Source of the DNA: Littorina saxatilis
Taxonomy: Eukaryota; Mollusca; Gastropoda; Littorinimorpha; Littorinidae
Reading direction: 5' to 3'
Assembly: GCF_037325665.1 (NCBI RefSeq)
Contig: NC_090246.1
Location: 95,143,610-95,207,609 of the forward strand
Length of the DNA: 64,000 bases
A model generated the notes under the pieces. It was not told where the DNA came from and made no database searches. It saw nothing but the letters and a program-made list of their open reading frames with translations. Positions 11,812 to 22,848 of this stretch are shown here, one piece after another. A program made the translations under genes and the position numbers. How positions within the stretch are numbered: position 1 is the stretch's first letter; each line of letters begins with the position of its first letter.

Positions 11812-12084
11812 CCATGCACGCGATGCATTTCTCGCGCCAGGTGCTCTGTGCTGTACGGGTTTAGTTTAAACAATGTTTATTCATATTTTACATGTTCAGG
11901 AAATGTACATGGACATAAGGTGAAGACAACAACCAGCCTACGGCTTATGGCGGTGTCTTCACACACATTTACAAGAAGAACATGGCAGACAGTCAAGCCC
12001 TTACACAGTAAGCAAACACAATCCCTACATTTTTTACAAAATAGTACGGATTTTGAGCCAGTGTCATAGTCCCTCTCGGGCCAA

Positions 12085-12374
12085 GGGCCGGGTAGCTCAG
12101 GTGGTAGAGCACTGAACTTTTGATCCCAGGTTCAAGGGTTCGAATCCAGGCCGGGGCGGACATGAGTCAACTTTTTGTGCAGACTCAGAGACGGTATCCA
12201 TGCCCCACCCCCGTGTCACCACAGCGGCACGGGCGTTTTACCATAAGTGCAGGTGGCTAATTACACCTAAACACGGGTGCACATGTGTATCTCATCTAAA
12301 GTCTGGGTAACACCGGGGACCATGCCCCGAATGGTTTCACCGTGAGGGCGTAAAACAACATCATCATCATCATC
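12085..12374 (+). mobile_element. tRNA-derived SINE with CAT-type tail
   Basis: tRNA-like head GGGCCGGGTAGCTCAGGTGG with box B-like GGTTCGAATCC, body GACGGTATCCATGCCCCACC and TTTACCATAAGTGCAG, then GTGAGGGCGTAAAAC and a (CAT)n tail. Same family as 37,245 (plus) and 4,649 (minus). Confidence 0.8.
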
Positions 12375-12477
12375 TAGTGTATAGTGACGAGACCTGCCAA
12401 TCTGAGCCCTCCTAGACAATCTCACCGACTACTACAGTGTAAAATAGAACTACAGTGAAACTTTCCTTTTGTTTGTT

Positions 12478-12567
12478 CGTTCATGGGCTGAAACTCCGAC
12501 GGCTTTTACGTGTATGACCGTTTTTACTCTGCCATTTAGGCAGCCATACGCCGCTTTCGGAGGAATA
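12478..12567 (-). mobile_element. SINE 3' fragment
   Basis: Matches the 3' part of the minus-strand SINEs at 12,999 and 48,509 (TTCATGGGCTGAAACTCC, CGTGTATGACCGTTTTTAC, GGCAGCCATACGCCG) and stops in the middle of the body, so it is 5'-truncated. Confidence 0.65.
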
Positions 12568-12998
12568 AACTGTCCTTTTGAGACCTCCAACAATCTGAGA
12601 AAATCAGGTCTTCTTCTTCTCGTTCGCAGTTAGATCGTCAGTCCGGACTGCATGGCAAAACGTGTTGTCCTCTCCAAGTCCTCTTTGGGGCCGTATAGCT
12701 TCTTTTGTAGCGCTGTCTCCTCTGGCCAGGTGGTGTCGCTCAGAGCACTGTGGTATGGACAAGCCTGCAGGATGTGCTCTGCTGTCTGATTCTTGCCACA
12801 CGGACAATCAGGTCTGAAAAAGAAGGGAGTCTTAAAATGGAGGTACATTTACAGACGTTGTGAATAGAAACTCTGATTAAGCAGGGTCTGATAATGGAGG
12901 TAGTCTTAAAATTGGGGGGGGGGGGTCTTTAAATGGGGGTTCCACTGTACCTCGTAAGGATCAGAAGGTCTGAATGCTAACCGGCGACATGCCTATAG

Positions 12999-13378
12999 CT
13001 TCTTCTTCTTCTTCTGCGTTCGTGGGCTGAAACTCCCACGTACACTCGTGTTTTTTGCACGAGTGGAAGTTTACGTATATGACCGTTTTTTACCCCGCCA
13101 TTTAGGCAGCCATACGCCGTTTTCGGAGGAAGCATGCTGGGTATTTTCGTGTTTCTATAATCCACCGAACTCTGACATGGATTACATGATCTTTTTCGTG
13201 CGTACTGGGTCTTGTGCCTGCGTGTACACACGGGGGTGTTCGGACACCGAGGAGAGTCTGCACACAAAGTTGATTCTGAGAAATAAATCTCTCGCCGAAC
13301 GTGGGGACGAACTCACGCTGACAGCGGCCAACTGGATACAAATCCAGCGCGCTACCGACTGAGCTACATCCCCGCCCT
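12999..13378 (-). mobile_element. tRNA-derived SINE, full length, 10-bp target duplication
   Basis: ATGCCTATAG at 12,989-12,998 and 13,379-13,388 bounds it. On the minus strand it opens with the tRNA-like head (GATGTAGCTCAGTCGGTAGC), passes GTGTCCGAACACCCCCGTGT and ends in a GAA-type simple repeat. The flank AAGGTCTGAATGCTAACCGG is itself duplicated at about 13,420, so the site lay in a small older duplication. Confidence 0.88.
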
Positions 13379-13449
13379 ATGCCTATAGCAACTCTTGAGG
13401 TTTTCGTTTTCGGTTCAGAAGGTCTGAATGCTAACCGGCGACATGCCTA

Positions 13450-14220
13450 GATAACCTTGGGGTTATCGTTTTCGGTCACAGTCACGATTTTAATCACGCA
13501 AAGACTAAAATGATTGGCATGCAAGCTCACAGACCGATGACAGAACAGACACACGCGGTTCAAAGTTAATGGCCTGTTGGAGAAGCGTTTTGATTGACGT
13601 GCAGATAGACAGCAGGGACAACACAGGCTTTTGTCGCTGCCCTGTCAATTTGCTTGACAATGACAACGATGCGATGGGACGATATGAGGGCTCTCGGCTT
13701 TTAACAGATAATAATGTTCGCGAAATGCGGGATGAAACGTTTGTATACAAGTGAAGTAATGCGATACTTCTGTTCTTTGACTTTGTATACAATAGAGGCT
13801 GACATTGTACTAAAAATAATGTGATACTGCTGTTTTTGACTTTCAAAACAATAGGGTTGTAGTGGTACTAAAACTATATAGTAGAATACTGATGTTCTCG
13901 TTGGTTTTTGTTTTATGCAAATACGGGAGGTAACTGCACTACAAATGCTCGCAGAATGGGATCAACATGGTGTTTTTATGACATACAATAGAGGAAATGT
14001 GACACCGTTGCTCTCTGCTTTGAGGCAATAAAAAGTAAGTGGTGTGAGGATACACGTATACATTAACTATAAACAGCCAGCTGTACAGTGGTGGGAGTTC
14101 GAAGCTTTTGTCGTGAAATAATTATATCGTTTTCTTGCGAACAATTATCATAGTGACGCCCATAAGTTACCATTCTTTATTCGTGATTTGTCCATAACAT
14201 CCCGCCTCGACCCACTCCCC
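13450..14220. other. No gene recognised
   Basis: Unique-looking sequence. Frames at 13,505-13,846 (minus) and 13,569-13,754 (plus) overlap one another and show no domain. Confidence 0.4.
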
Positions 14221-14233
14221 CCACCCATCCGCC

Positions 14234-14235
<2 letters not shown>

Positions 14236-14303
<68 letters not shown>
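14236..14303. repeat. (CA)n microsatellite
   Basis: About 66 bp of uninterrupted CA. Confidence 0.92.
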
Positions 14304-14305
<2 letters not shown>

Positions 14306-14315
14306 GGCAAAAGTA

Positions 14316-15227
14316 GGGGAAGGTTGCCTATTATGGACCACTTTTTGTTTCATGCTGATAACTTGCTTGTTTTCTTTCAAAGAAGTTTCATTTTGTGTTT
14401 AGTAGTTCTTCTCTCTTTAGTTAACCATTAGGCCTAATAAGAGCGAATTAGCTTTGATAGACATTCAGCAAAAAATTAAATACAGAAAAATTCCCAACAG
14501 GTCCATATTAGGATGGGTGTCTAATATGGACCAGTGAAGAGGCCTTCACGATTCACTGTAAAATGCCCCCCATACTTGAAAATAACATAATACAAGTTAG
14601 TTTGCAAGTCAGACTATTTCAACTATGCTTTAAATGTATCTGTTTCGGTTTGAGTAGAATTTTATTTGAAGCACAACAGAAAACTGAAGAAGTTTTTCAA
14701 AAACAGAGAAAAATAAATCAAATTATCAACTTCCACGAAAAGAAGACTTTTGTTATATTTTGTTGAAAGCTCGAGAGCTAGTTATAGGCTATTTTCTGCA
14801 AGCTTCTTAATGATTTAACGAAACCGGCTTATAGCTTTTATTTTCTTCTATTTGTTGCAGGTGGTCCATACTTTGAGATTTTGCTATCATTTTATTTTTG
14901 CAGCAGAAACTTGAATCGGGATCAACACTGATAATATTTGACAAATACAGTCTTAGCTGTCATATAATTATAGCAATGTTTGTGTGATAACAGCTTTGGC
15001 TGTGGACAGAAACCAGTTTAGAGTGAACCCTGTCTAAAGTGTAAACAAGAGAAAAAGCCTAACGGTTTTGTGGTTTGTGTTTCTGCAACTGTTTTGACAT
15101 GTGCAAGGTTTCCAGGGAGGGTAAATACAGCGAATGAAATTGTTTTGAGTGCTCTAGCACCGTCGGTTTGTCACAACCGGAGGAGGTCCATATTAGGCGC
15201 CGGTCCATATTATAGGCAACCTTCCTT
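14316..15227. mobile_element. Inverted-repeat DNA element with repeated GGTCCATATTAG motifs
   Basis: The ends GGAAGGTTGCCTATTATGGACC (left, positions 14,318-14,339) and GGTCCATATTATAGGC...CCTTCC (right) are inverted. GGTCCATATTAG-like motifs in either orientation recur inside at about 14,499, 14,521, 14,859 and 15,186, as subterminal binding sites would. A 67-codon frame in the middle is not recognisable. TA dinucleotides flank both ends, allowing a Tc1/mariner-type or pogo-type reading, but this is weak. Confidence 0.55.
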
Positions 15228-15372
15228 TATGCTCTAAACTGAACGGCAACAGTGATTTTTAAAGTACGCATCGGTTTGTAGAAATGATGCTAATGGCTCG
15301 CAGAAATACTTCAGTGAATCATTGAGCACAATTAATAATCTAAATGGATAAAAAGAGAGAAAAAAAATGGAG

Positions 15373-15445
15373 CGCCCAATAAGGGACTCGAACCCTTGAC
15401 CCTCAGATTAAAAGTCTGATGCTCTACCGACTGAGCTAACCGGGC
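15373..15445 (-). tRNA. tRNA-Lys (anticodon UUU)
   Basis: 73-nt cloverleaf on the minus strand: acceptor GCCCGGT paired with ATTGGGC, D arm AGCTCAGTCGGTAGAGC, anticodon loop CTTTTAA (anticodon TTT), box B GGTTCGAGTCC, discriminator G. A T-run lies a few bases past the 3' end, as a Pol III terminator should. First copy of the array. Confidence 0.95.
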
Positions 15446-15564
15446 TCCTTCGTTGAGTGTCGCTAACATCGGTTAAAACAACACTCCTGCACGTAGTTGC
15501 ACTATAATCGATCTCACAACGATTTTTTATTTTGTGCCTTACTCATTCGCTGCTTTGCAACATC
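15446..15564. other. Spacer between tRNA-Lys and the next element
   Basis: Upstream flank of the first tRNA-Lys copy. It differs from the flanks shared by the later copies. Confidence 0.4.
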
Positions 15565-15568
15565 TTGT

Positions 15569-16324
15569 CCCGGTGTAGTATCCCGTTTAGTCCCCCCTCT
15601 GAAAAGGGCCTCCGGGGGACTCTTCATAGCTAAAAAGGGCCCCCGGGGGATTTTTTCAGCTCTAAAAAGGTCCGCCTTTACCGATCAAGCCTCGTTTTCG
15701 ATTGGCCCCCCTACAGCAATTTTGCCCACCCCTCGCATCCCAGATAGTCTCTCCCCCCAAAAGCCCCCCCCCCCCCCTCCTTCCCTTTTTTTCAAAGCAA
15801 TTTCGGGTTAGTTATAACACTGTAATCAACACGTGGCCCAGATGTCCACTGAGAGAAAATTGACTCAAGAAACAACTACATGAACTTCGACCCATAGATC
15901 TATACTCGGGGACCATGTCCATGACTTCGACCGCTTCGCAACGCCTTTGTGACATCGGATAGTGACGTCACTTTGTTCTAAACTTAAAGTTGATTCAAGA
16001 TGGACGACAGCTTGTTTGCTGAAATTGCAAACTACAAACGCGATAAAACTTATGTTGAGAAGTTGAAAGTGGGAGATGAAAGTGGGGAAAAAAACATAAA
16101 ACACACAAAGTAAGATGTAGGACTGCGGAGCCGCAGTCAAAAAGGGGGCGGGGAGGACCTTTTCAAAGGGGAGACCATCTGGGATGCGAGGTGGGGCCAA
16201 CATTGCTGTAGAGGGGCCTATCGAAAAAACGAGGCTAGATCAGTAAAGGCGGACCTTTTTAGAGCTGAAACAGTCCCCCGGGGCCCCTTTTCAAAGGAGG
16301 GACTAAACGGGATACTACACCGGG
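15569..16324. mobile_element. DNA element with ~200-bp inverted repeats and TTGT duplication
   Basis: TTGT lies at 15,565-15,568 and 16,325-16,328. The ends CCCGGTGTAGTATCCCGTTT are exact inverted repeats and homology continues inward about 200 bp (GGTCCGCCTTTACYGATC, CCTCGCATCCCAGAT). The middle is short and carries no transposase. A 4-bp duplication with long inverted repeats fits several superfamilies; I do not assign one. Confidence 0.8.
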
Positions 16325-16441
16325 TTGTGATGCTGTTAATCCCTTTTGTATGTGCATGACTGCACACTCTACGTCAACATGTCTCACACAGTCCGTCCAT
16401 AGACGCTCAGTTTGTACTTCGGCTCAGTTTTGAGACTCCCT

Positions 16442-16550
<109 letters not shown>

Positions 16551-16945
16551 ATAACCCCGTACTTTCCCGCAGGAGGTTTTAATACCAATCCAAGCTTTTT
16601 AATAAAAAGCCGAACTAACCTGATAAAACACAGTAGGTATGGCTTCAACACAATGTTATGACGCATACAGAGCAATAGTTTGCACGCGTAAACCACGTGG
16701 CCTCTTCGGTGATTTCATCGTCGTGTAAGTATTGTGTACACCTGCTATTAATCAAGATTACTCTCGTCGGTTTTGGTATCGTCTAAACAATTGACTAAAT
16801 CTCTCTTTTTGTGGAGATCATCGATATGTCTGACACAGAAACAGAGGTAATGTCAAGAGACGCAACAACAAATTAAAGATACAAAAATAAAAAGCAACAA
16901 AATAAAGAAGCTACAGTACATGTATTGACTAAATGTAAAAATGAG

Positions 16946-16998
16946 CGCCCAATAAGGGACTCGAACCCTTGACGCTCTACCGACTGAGCTAACCGGGC
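16946..16998 (-). pseudogene. tRNA-Lys pseudogene lacking the anticodon arm
   Basis: Same sequence as the intact copies except that 20 nt are missing, removing the whole anticodon arm. Acceptor, D and T arms and both Pol III boxes remain, so it could still be transcribed but cannot decode. Confidence 0.9.
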
Positions 16999-17261
16999 TC
17001 TGCTCAAGGCGACTCAAATTAATACGCTAGTCGGCCTCTGTCTGACAGCTGTGTCAAATTCGGTCAAGTTTGTATAATCAGCCCTTCGAGTTATATCATT
17101 TAGCCCCGTGTGATCACGTGTGTGTCTTAAAAAGTGGTTTGGTCCCTTCTTACAACAGTTTTATGCACGGTTATGTTGATTGATAGTCAAAAAAGAAGTT
17201 TCAAACACGCTTTTTTTGTAAAACGGACAACATATTGATCAATTATAGATGTAAAAATAAG

Positions 17262-17334
17262 CGCCCAATAAGGGACTCGAACCCTTGACCCTCAGATTAA
17301 AAGTCTGATGCTCTACCGACTGAGCTAACCGGGC
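17262..17334 (-). tRNA. tRNA-Lys (anticodon UUU)
   Basis: Identical 73-nt body to the copy at 15,373, followed on the minus strand by ATTTTTAC, a T-run terminator. Confidence 0.95.
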
Positions 17335-17600
17335 TCTGCTCAAAACGACTAAAATTAAAACACTTGTCGCCCTCTGCCTGACAGCTAACTGGGCTCTGCT
17401 CAAAACGACTAAAAATTAAAACGCTTGTCGCCCTCTGCCTGACAGCTAACCGGGCTCTGCTCAAAACGACTAAAAATTAAAACGCTTGTCGCCCTCTGCC
17501 TGACAGCTAACCGGGCTCTGCTCAAAACGACTAAAATTAAAACGCTTGTCGCCCATTGCCTGACAGCTAACCGGGCTCGGCAAGAGGCGACTAAAATTCA
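17321..17600 (-). repeat. ~62-bp tandem repeats carrying only the tRNA 5' end
   Basis: Units of about 62 bp repeat four to five times, each with AGCTAACCGGGCTCTGCTCA (tRNA 5' end plus upstream flank) and then AAACGCTTGTCGCCCTCTGC. They look like local slippage copies of the junction between a tRNA-Lys gene and its 5' flank. Each lacks the D-arm 3' half and everything beyond, so none is a gene. Confidence 0.85.
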
Positions 17601-17694
17601 AATGCACGTTTTTTTTGATTGATAGACAAAAATGAAGATGCAAAATATACATGTGTACTAACAAACAAACAACATGAATAGATGTACAAATGAG

Positions 17695-17755
17695 CGACCA
17701 ATAAGGGACTAGAACCCTTGACCCTCAGATGCTTTACCGACTGAGCTAACCGGGA
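17695..17755 (-). pseudogene. tRNA-Lys pseudogene with anticodon deletion and base changes
   Basis: 61 nt; 12 nt including the anticodon are missing and the acceptor stem and box B carry substitutions. Surrounded by the usual array flanks. Confidence 0.9.
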
Positions 17756-17944
17756 TCTGCTCACGGCCTCTAACATGAAAACTCTTTTGGCCTGCCCGGC
17801 ATGCAACTGTGTCAAATCCGGTCAAGTTTGTATAATCAGACCACCGATTTATATCAAGTCGCCTAGTGTAATCATATGCATGTGTGTGGGTCCGTCTCAG
17901 TTAAAAGTGTCCCCCCCCCACCCCCCACCCCCCCCCCCCCCCCC

Positions 17945-18064
17945 CCCCAAGCGGCGGATGGCTGCCCAAATGGCAGAGTTAAAAAACAGTCATGCGCGTA
18001 AAATCCCACTCGTGCAAAAAAAAACAAGTGTACGTGGGAGTTTCAGCTTGTGAACGCAGAAGAA
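17945..18064 (-). mobile_element. SINE 3' fragment inside the tRNA array
   Basis: Reads GCGGCGGATGGCTGCC, CACTCGTGCAAAAA and TACGTGGGAGTTTCAGC on the plus strand, ending in GAACGCAGAAGAA. This is the 3' portion of the SINE family at 12,999, here in the opposite orientation (tail to the right), so the element itself is on the plus strand side; a second copy lies at 18,477-18,595. Strand assignment relative to the 12,999 copy is therefore reversed. Confidence 0.5.
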
Positions 18065-18194
18065 TAAAAGTGGTTTGAACCCTTCTTATGCATGCAGCAG
18101 TTACATGCACGTTTATTTTGATTGTTAGACAAAAAGAAAGATGAAAATATACTAAAAAAACAAACAACATGAATAAATGTAAAAAAAAAATGAG

Positions 18195-18267
18195 CGCCCA
18201 CTAAGGGACTCGAACCCTTGACCCTCAGATTAAAAGTCTGATGCTCTACCGACTGAGCTAACCGGGC
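18195..18267 (-). tRNA. tRNA-Lys (anticodon UUU), one acceptor mismatch
   Basis: Full 73-nt body with the TTT anticodon. One change in the 3' acceptor strand turns a G-U pair into a G-G mismatch at pair 6-67, so activity may be lower than that of its neighbours. Confidence 0.88.
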
Positions 18268-18476
18268 TCTGCTCAAACTGATTAAAATTAAAACCCTTGT
18301 CGCCCTCTCTTTGACATGCGGCTGTGTCAAATCGAGTTTGGTCAAGTTTGTATACGGTAAGCCCACCGAGTTATGTATCAAGTCGCCTTATATAGTGTGA
18401 TCAAAGAGTGGCTACACTCTTTGGTGTGATCACATGCATGTGTGTGGGTCCGTCTTTAAAAGTAGTTTTTTCCACA

Positions 18477-18597
18477 AAAGCGGCGTGGCTGCATATAAAT
18501 GGCGGGGTAAAAACGGTAATTCACGTGAAATCCCACTCGTGCAAAAAACACGAGTGTACGTGGGAGTTTCGGTCAATGAACACAGAAGAAGAAAAGG
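18477..18597 (+). mobile_element. SINE 3' fragment inside the tRNA array
   Basis: GCGGCGTGGCTGCATATAAA, ATCCCACTCGTGCAAAAAAC and TACGTGGGAGTTTCGG, then a GAAGAAGAA tail. Same 3' part as at 17,945. Both sit at the equivalent place in the repeat unit, so the insertion probably preceded at least one round of unit duplication. Confidence 0.6.
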
Positions 18598-18717
18598 CGT
18601 TTGATCCTTTCTTACAGCAGTTACATGCACGCTTATTTTGATTGATAGACAAAAAGAAAGATGCAAATATACTTACAAACAAACAACGATTTATTTATGA
18701 ATAAATGTAAAAAGGAG

Positions 18718-18790
18718 CGCCCAATAAGGGACTCGAACCCTTGACCCTCAGATTAAAAGTCTGATGCTCTACCGACTGAGCTAACCGGGC
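18718..18790 (-). tRNA. tRNA-Lys (anticodon UUU)
   Basis: Intact 73-nt body identical to the copy at 15,373, with a T-run after the 3' end on the minus strand. Confidence 0.95.
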
Positions 18791-19053
18791 TCTGCTCAAG
18801 CGTATTAAAAATTAAAACACTTATCGCCCTCTCTCTGACAGCTGTGTCAAATCCGGTCAAGATTGTATAATCAGCCTTTCGAGTTATATCATGTCGCCTA
18901 GTGTGATCACATGTGTGTGGGTACGTCTTAAAAAGTGGTTTGATCCATTCTTCCAGCAGTTACATGCAAAGGTTATTTTGATTGATAGACAAAATGGGAA
19001 TATATTAAGGAACAAACAACATATTTTGAAGTTATGAATAATGTAAAAATGGG

Positions 19054-19093
19054 CGCCAAATAAAGGACTCTAATCCTTGACCCTCAGATTTAA
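19054..19093 (-). pseudogene. tRNA-Lys 3' half only
   Basis: Only the acceptor 3' strand, T arm and part of the anticodon arm survive, with several substitutions in the T arm and acceptor. The D arm and acceptor 5' strand are gone. Confidence 0.8.
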
Positions 19094-19221
19094 ATTGGTT
19101 TGGTCCCTTTTTACAGCAATTACGTATGGTTAAATTGATTGATATAGACAACATGGAAGATGCAAACTTTCTGACAAACAAACAACATTTTTTTTAATTA
19201 TGAAACAGAGTAAAAAGTAAG

Positions 19222-19294
19222 CGCCCAATAAGGGACTCGAACCCTTGACCCTCAGATTAAAAGTCTGATGCTCTACCGACTGAGCTAACCGGGC
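19222..19294 (-). tRNA. tRNA-Lys (anticodon UUU)
   Basis: Intact 73-nt body, anticodon TTT, T-run after the 3' end on the minus strand. Confidence 0.95.
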
Positions 19295-19635
19295 TCTGAG
19301 GTAGACATCTGAAATGTAAACACTTGTCGCCCTCTGCCTGACAGCCTGTTAACCTGGCTCTGCCCAAGGCTACAAAAATTAAAATCTGTGTGACCCTCTG
19401 CCTATATAAGAGCTGTGTCAAATTCGGTCAAGTTTGTATAATCAGCCCAGCGAGTCATATCAAGTCGCTTAGGGTGATCACGTGTGTGTGTGTCCGTCTT
19501 TAACAGTGGTTTGATCCCGTCTTGCGGCAGGTAATGCACGGTTGTTTTGATTGATAGACAAAAGGGAAGATGCAAATATACCGGTACTAACAAACAAATA
19601 ACATATTTTTAAATTGTGGATACGTTACAAATGAG

Positions 19636-19700
19636 CGCCCAATAAAGGACTCGAACCCTTGACCCTCAGTCTGATGCTCTACCGACTGAGCTAACCGGGC
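19636..19700 (-). pseudogene. tRNA-Lys pseudogene lacking the anticodon loop
   Basis: 65 nt; eight nucleotides spanning the anticodon loop are missing while both Pol III boxes remain. One further change lies in the T-arm/acceptor region. Confidence 0.9.
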
Positions 19701-19964
19701 TCTGCTCAAGGCGAGTAAAATTAAAACGATTGTTGCCCTCTCTCTGACATGTAGCTGTGTTGAATCCGGTCAAGTTTGTATAAACAGCCCATCGAGTTAT
19801 ATCGAGTCGCCCTGTGTGATCACATGTGTGTGGGTCCGTCTAAAAGTGGTTTAATCCCTTCTTACAGCCCTGTTGCATGCAAGGTTTCTTTGATTGATAG
19901 ACAAAAAGGAAGATGGACATATACTGACAAACAAACAACATATTTTTAATTTTGTAAAAATGAA

Positions 19965-20037
19965 CGCCCAATAAGGGACTCGAACCCTTGACCCTCAGAT
20001 TAAAAGTCTGATGCTCTACCGACTGAGCTAACCGGGC
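19965..20037 (-). tRNA. tRNA-Lys (anticodon UUU)
   Basis: Intact 73-nt body. Followed to the right (its 5' side) by two more short flank duplicates at about 20,083-20,165, each with AGCTAACCGGGCTC, like those at 17,321. Confidence 0.95.
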
Positions 20038-20296
20038 TCTGCTCAAGTCAACTAAAATTAACATGATTGTCGCCCTCTTTCTGACAGCTAACCGGGCTCT
20101 GCTCAAGGCGACTAAAATTAACATCATTGTCGCCCTCCTTTTGACAGCTAACCGGGCTCGGTTCAAGGCGTCAAAAATTAAAACGCATGTCGCCCTCTGC
20201 CTGAGAGCTGAGTCAAATCCGGTCAAGTTTGTATAACCAGCCCACTGAGTTACATATCAAGTCCAAGGACTACATTATTGTGAAGCCACGTATATA

Positions 20297-20880
<584 letters not shown>

Positions 20881-20883
20881 GCA

Positions 20884-21714
20884 AACAAGTCGCGTAAGGC
20901 GAAAATACAATATTTAGTCAAGTAGCTGCCATTTTTCAGCAAGACCGTATACTCGTAGCATCGTCAGTCCACCGCTCATGGGAAAGGCAGTGAAATTGAC
21001 AAGAAGAGCGGGGTAGTAGTTGCGCTAAGAAGGATAGCACGCTTTTCTGTACCTCTCTTTGTTTTAACTTTCTGAGCGTGTTTTTAATCCAAACATATCA
21101 TATCTATATGTTTTTGGAATCAGGAACCGACAAGGAATAAGATGAAAGTGTTTTTAAATTGATTTGGACAATTTAATTTTGATAATAATTTTTATATATT
21201 TAATTTTCAGAGCTTGTTTTTAATCCGAATATAACATATTTATATGTTTTTGGAATCAGCAAATGATGGAGAATAAGATAAACGTAAATTTGGATCGTTT
21301 TATAAATTTTTATTTTTTTTTTACAATTTTCAGATTTTTAATGACCAAAGTCATTAATTAATTTTTAAGCCACCAAGCTGAAATGCAATACCGAACCCCG
21401 GGCTTCGTCGAAGATTACTTGACCAAAATTTCAACCAATTTGGTTGAAAAATGAGGGCGTGACAGTGCCGCCTCAACTTTCACGAAAAGCCGGATATGAC
21501 GTCATCAAAGACATTTATCAAAAAAATGAAAAAAACGTATGGGGATTTCATACCCAGAAACTCTCATGTCAAATTTCATAAAGATCGGTCCAGTAGTTTA
21601 GTCTGAATCGCTCTACACACACACACACACGCACACACACACACACATACACCACGACCCTCGTTTCGATTCCCCCTCGAAGTTAAAATATTTAGTCAAA
21701 ACTTGACTAAATAT
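20884..21714 (-). mobile_element. Helentron-like non-autonomous element, copy A
   Basis: On the minus strand it starts ATATTTAGTCAAGT and ends GCCTTACGCGACTTGTT. The first 14 bases recur as an exact complement (ACTTGACTAAATAT) near the 3' end but about 26 nt inside it, and the 3' tail holds the hairpin TCGC-loop-GCGA. That asymmetric arrangement is known from Helentron/Helitron2 elements. It carries a CA tract near the 5' end and two related internal blocks (GATTCCAAAAACATATA). It inserted into the tRNA-Lys array. No protein is encoded. Confidence 0.75.
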
Positions 21715-21738
21715 AAAAAGAGAGACAGAAGGACAACG

Positions 21739-22092
<354 letters not shown>

Positions 22093-22348
22093 GAGAGAGC
22101 TTTTCGCCTTCTCTCTGACGGCTGTGTCAAATCTGGCCAAGTTTGTATAATCAGCTCTACGAGTTATATCAAGTCGCTTAGTGTGATCACGTGTGTGTGG
22201 GTCCATCTTATAAAGTGGTTTGGTGCCTTCTTACACGTTCCATGCACGGTTAGTTTGATTGATAGACAAAAAAGAAATTGCAAATATATTCAAAAAACAA
22301 AAACAACTAACAACATATTGTTAAATTATAAATAATTGTAAAAATAAG

Positions 22349-22421
22349 CGCCCAATAAGGGACTCGAACCCTTGACCCTCAGATTAAAAGTCTGATGCTC
22401 TACCGACTGAGCTAACCGGGC
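22349..22421 (-). tRNA. tRNA-Lys (anticodon UUU)
   Basis: Intact 73-nt body with the array's standard flanks, including a 3' T-run. Separated from the main array by element A and the microsatellite cluster. Confidence 0.95.
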
Positions 22422-22606
22422 TTTGTTTAAGTTTATTGAAATAAAAAATCTTGTCGCCCTCTGTCTGACAGCTGCTAACCGGATTTTGGCTCAAGGCGAC
22501 TAAAATTAAAACGCTGGTCACCCAATGTCTTAAAGATAGAAGGATGCAAATATATACGTACAACAAAAAACACGTATTTTCAAATTATGAAAGATGTAAA
22601 AATGAG

Positions 22607-22679
22607 CGCCCAATAAGGGACTTGAACCCTTGACCCTCAGATTAAAAGTCTGATGCTCTACCGACTGAGCTAACCGGGC
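22607..22679 (-). tRNA. tRNA-Lys (anticodon UUU), T-loop variant
   Basis: Intact 73-nt body except for one purine change in the T loop (GGTTCAAGTCC), a position that accepts A or G in tRNAs. Last copy of the array. Confidence 0.93.
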
Positions 22680-22848
22680 TCTGCTCAAGAGGATTACGCT
22701 TGTCGCCCTTTCGAGGGCATTTCTTCTTCTTCTGCGTTCGATGTTGATGGCCGTGCTAAATCCTCAGACCAGTGGCTGCTTCGAGGGCATTAATATTGAA
22801 ACCTTTGCCGGGCAAAACGACATCTGCATCGGCTTCAGCCTCCTTTTT

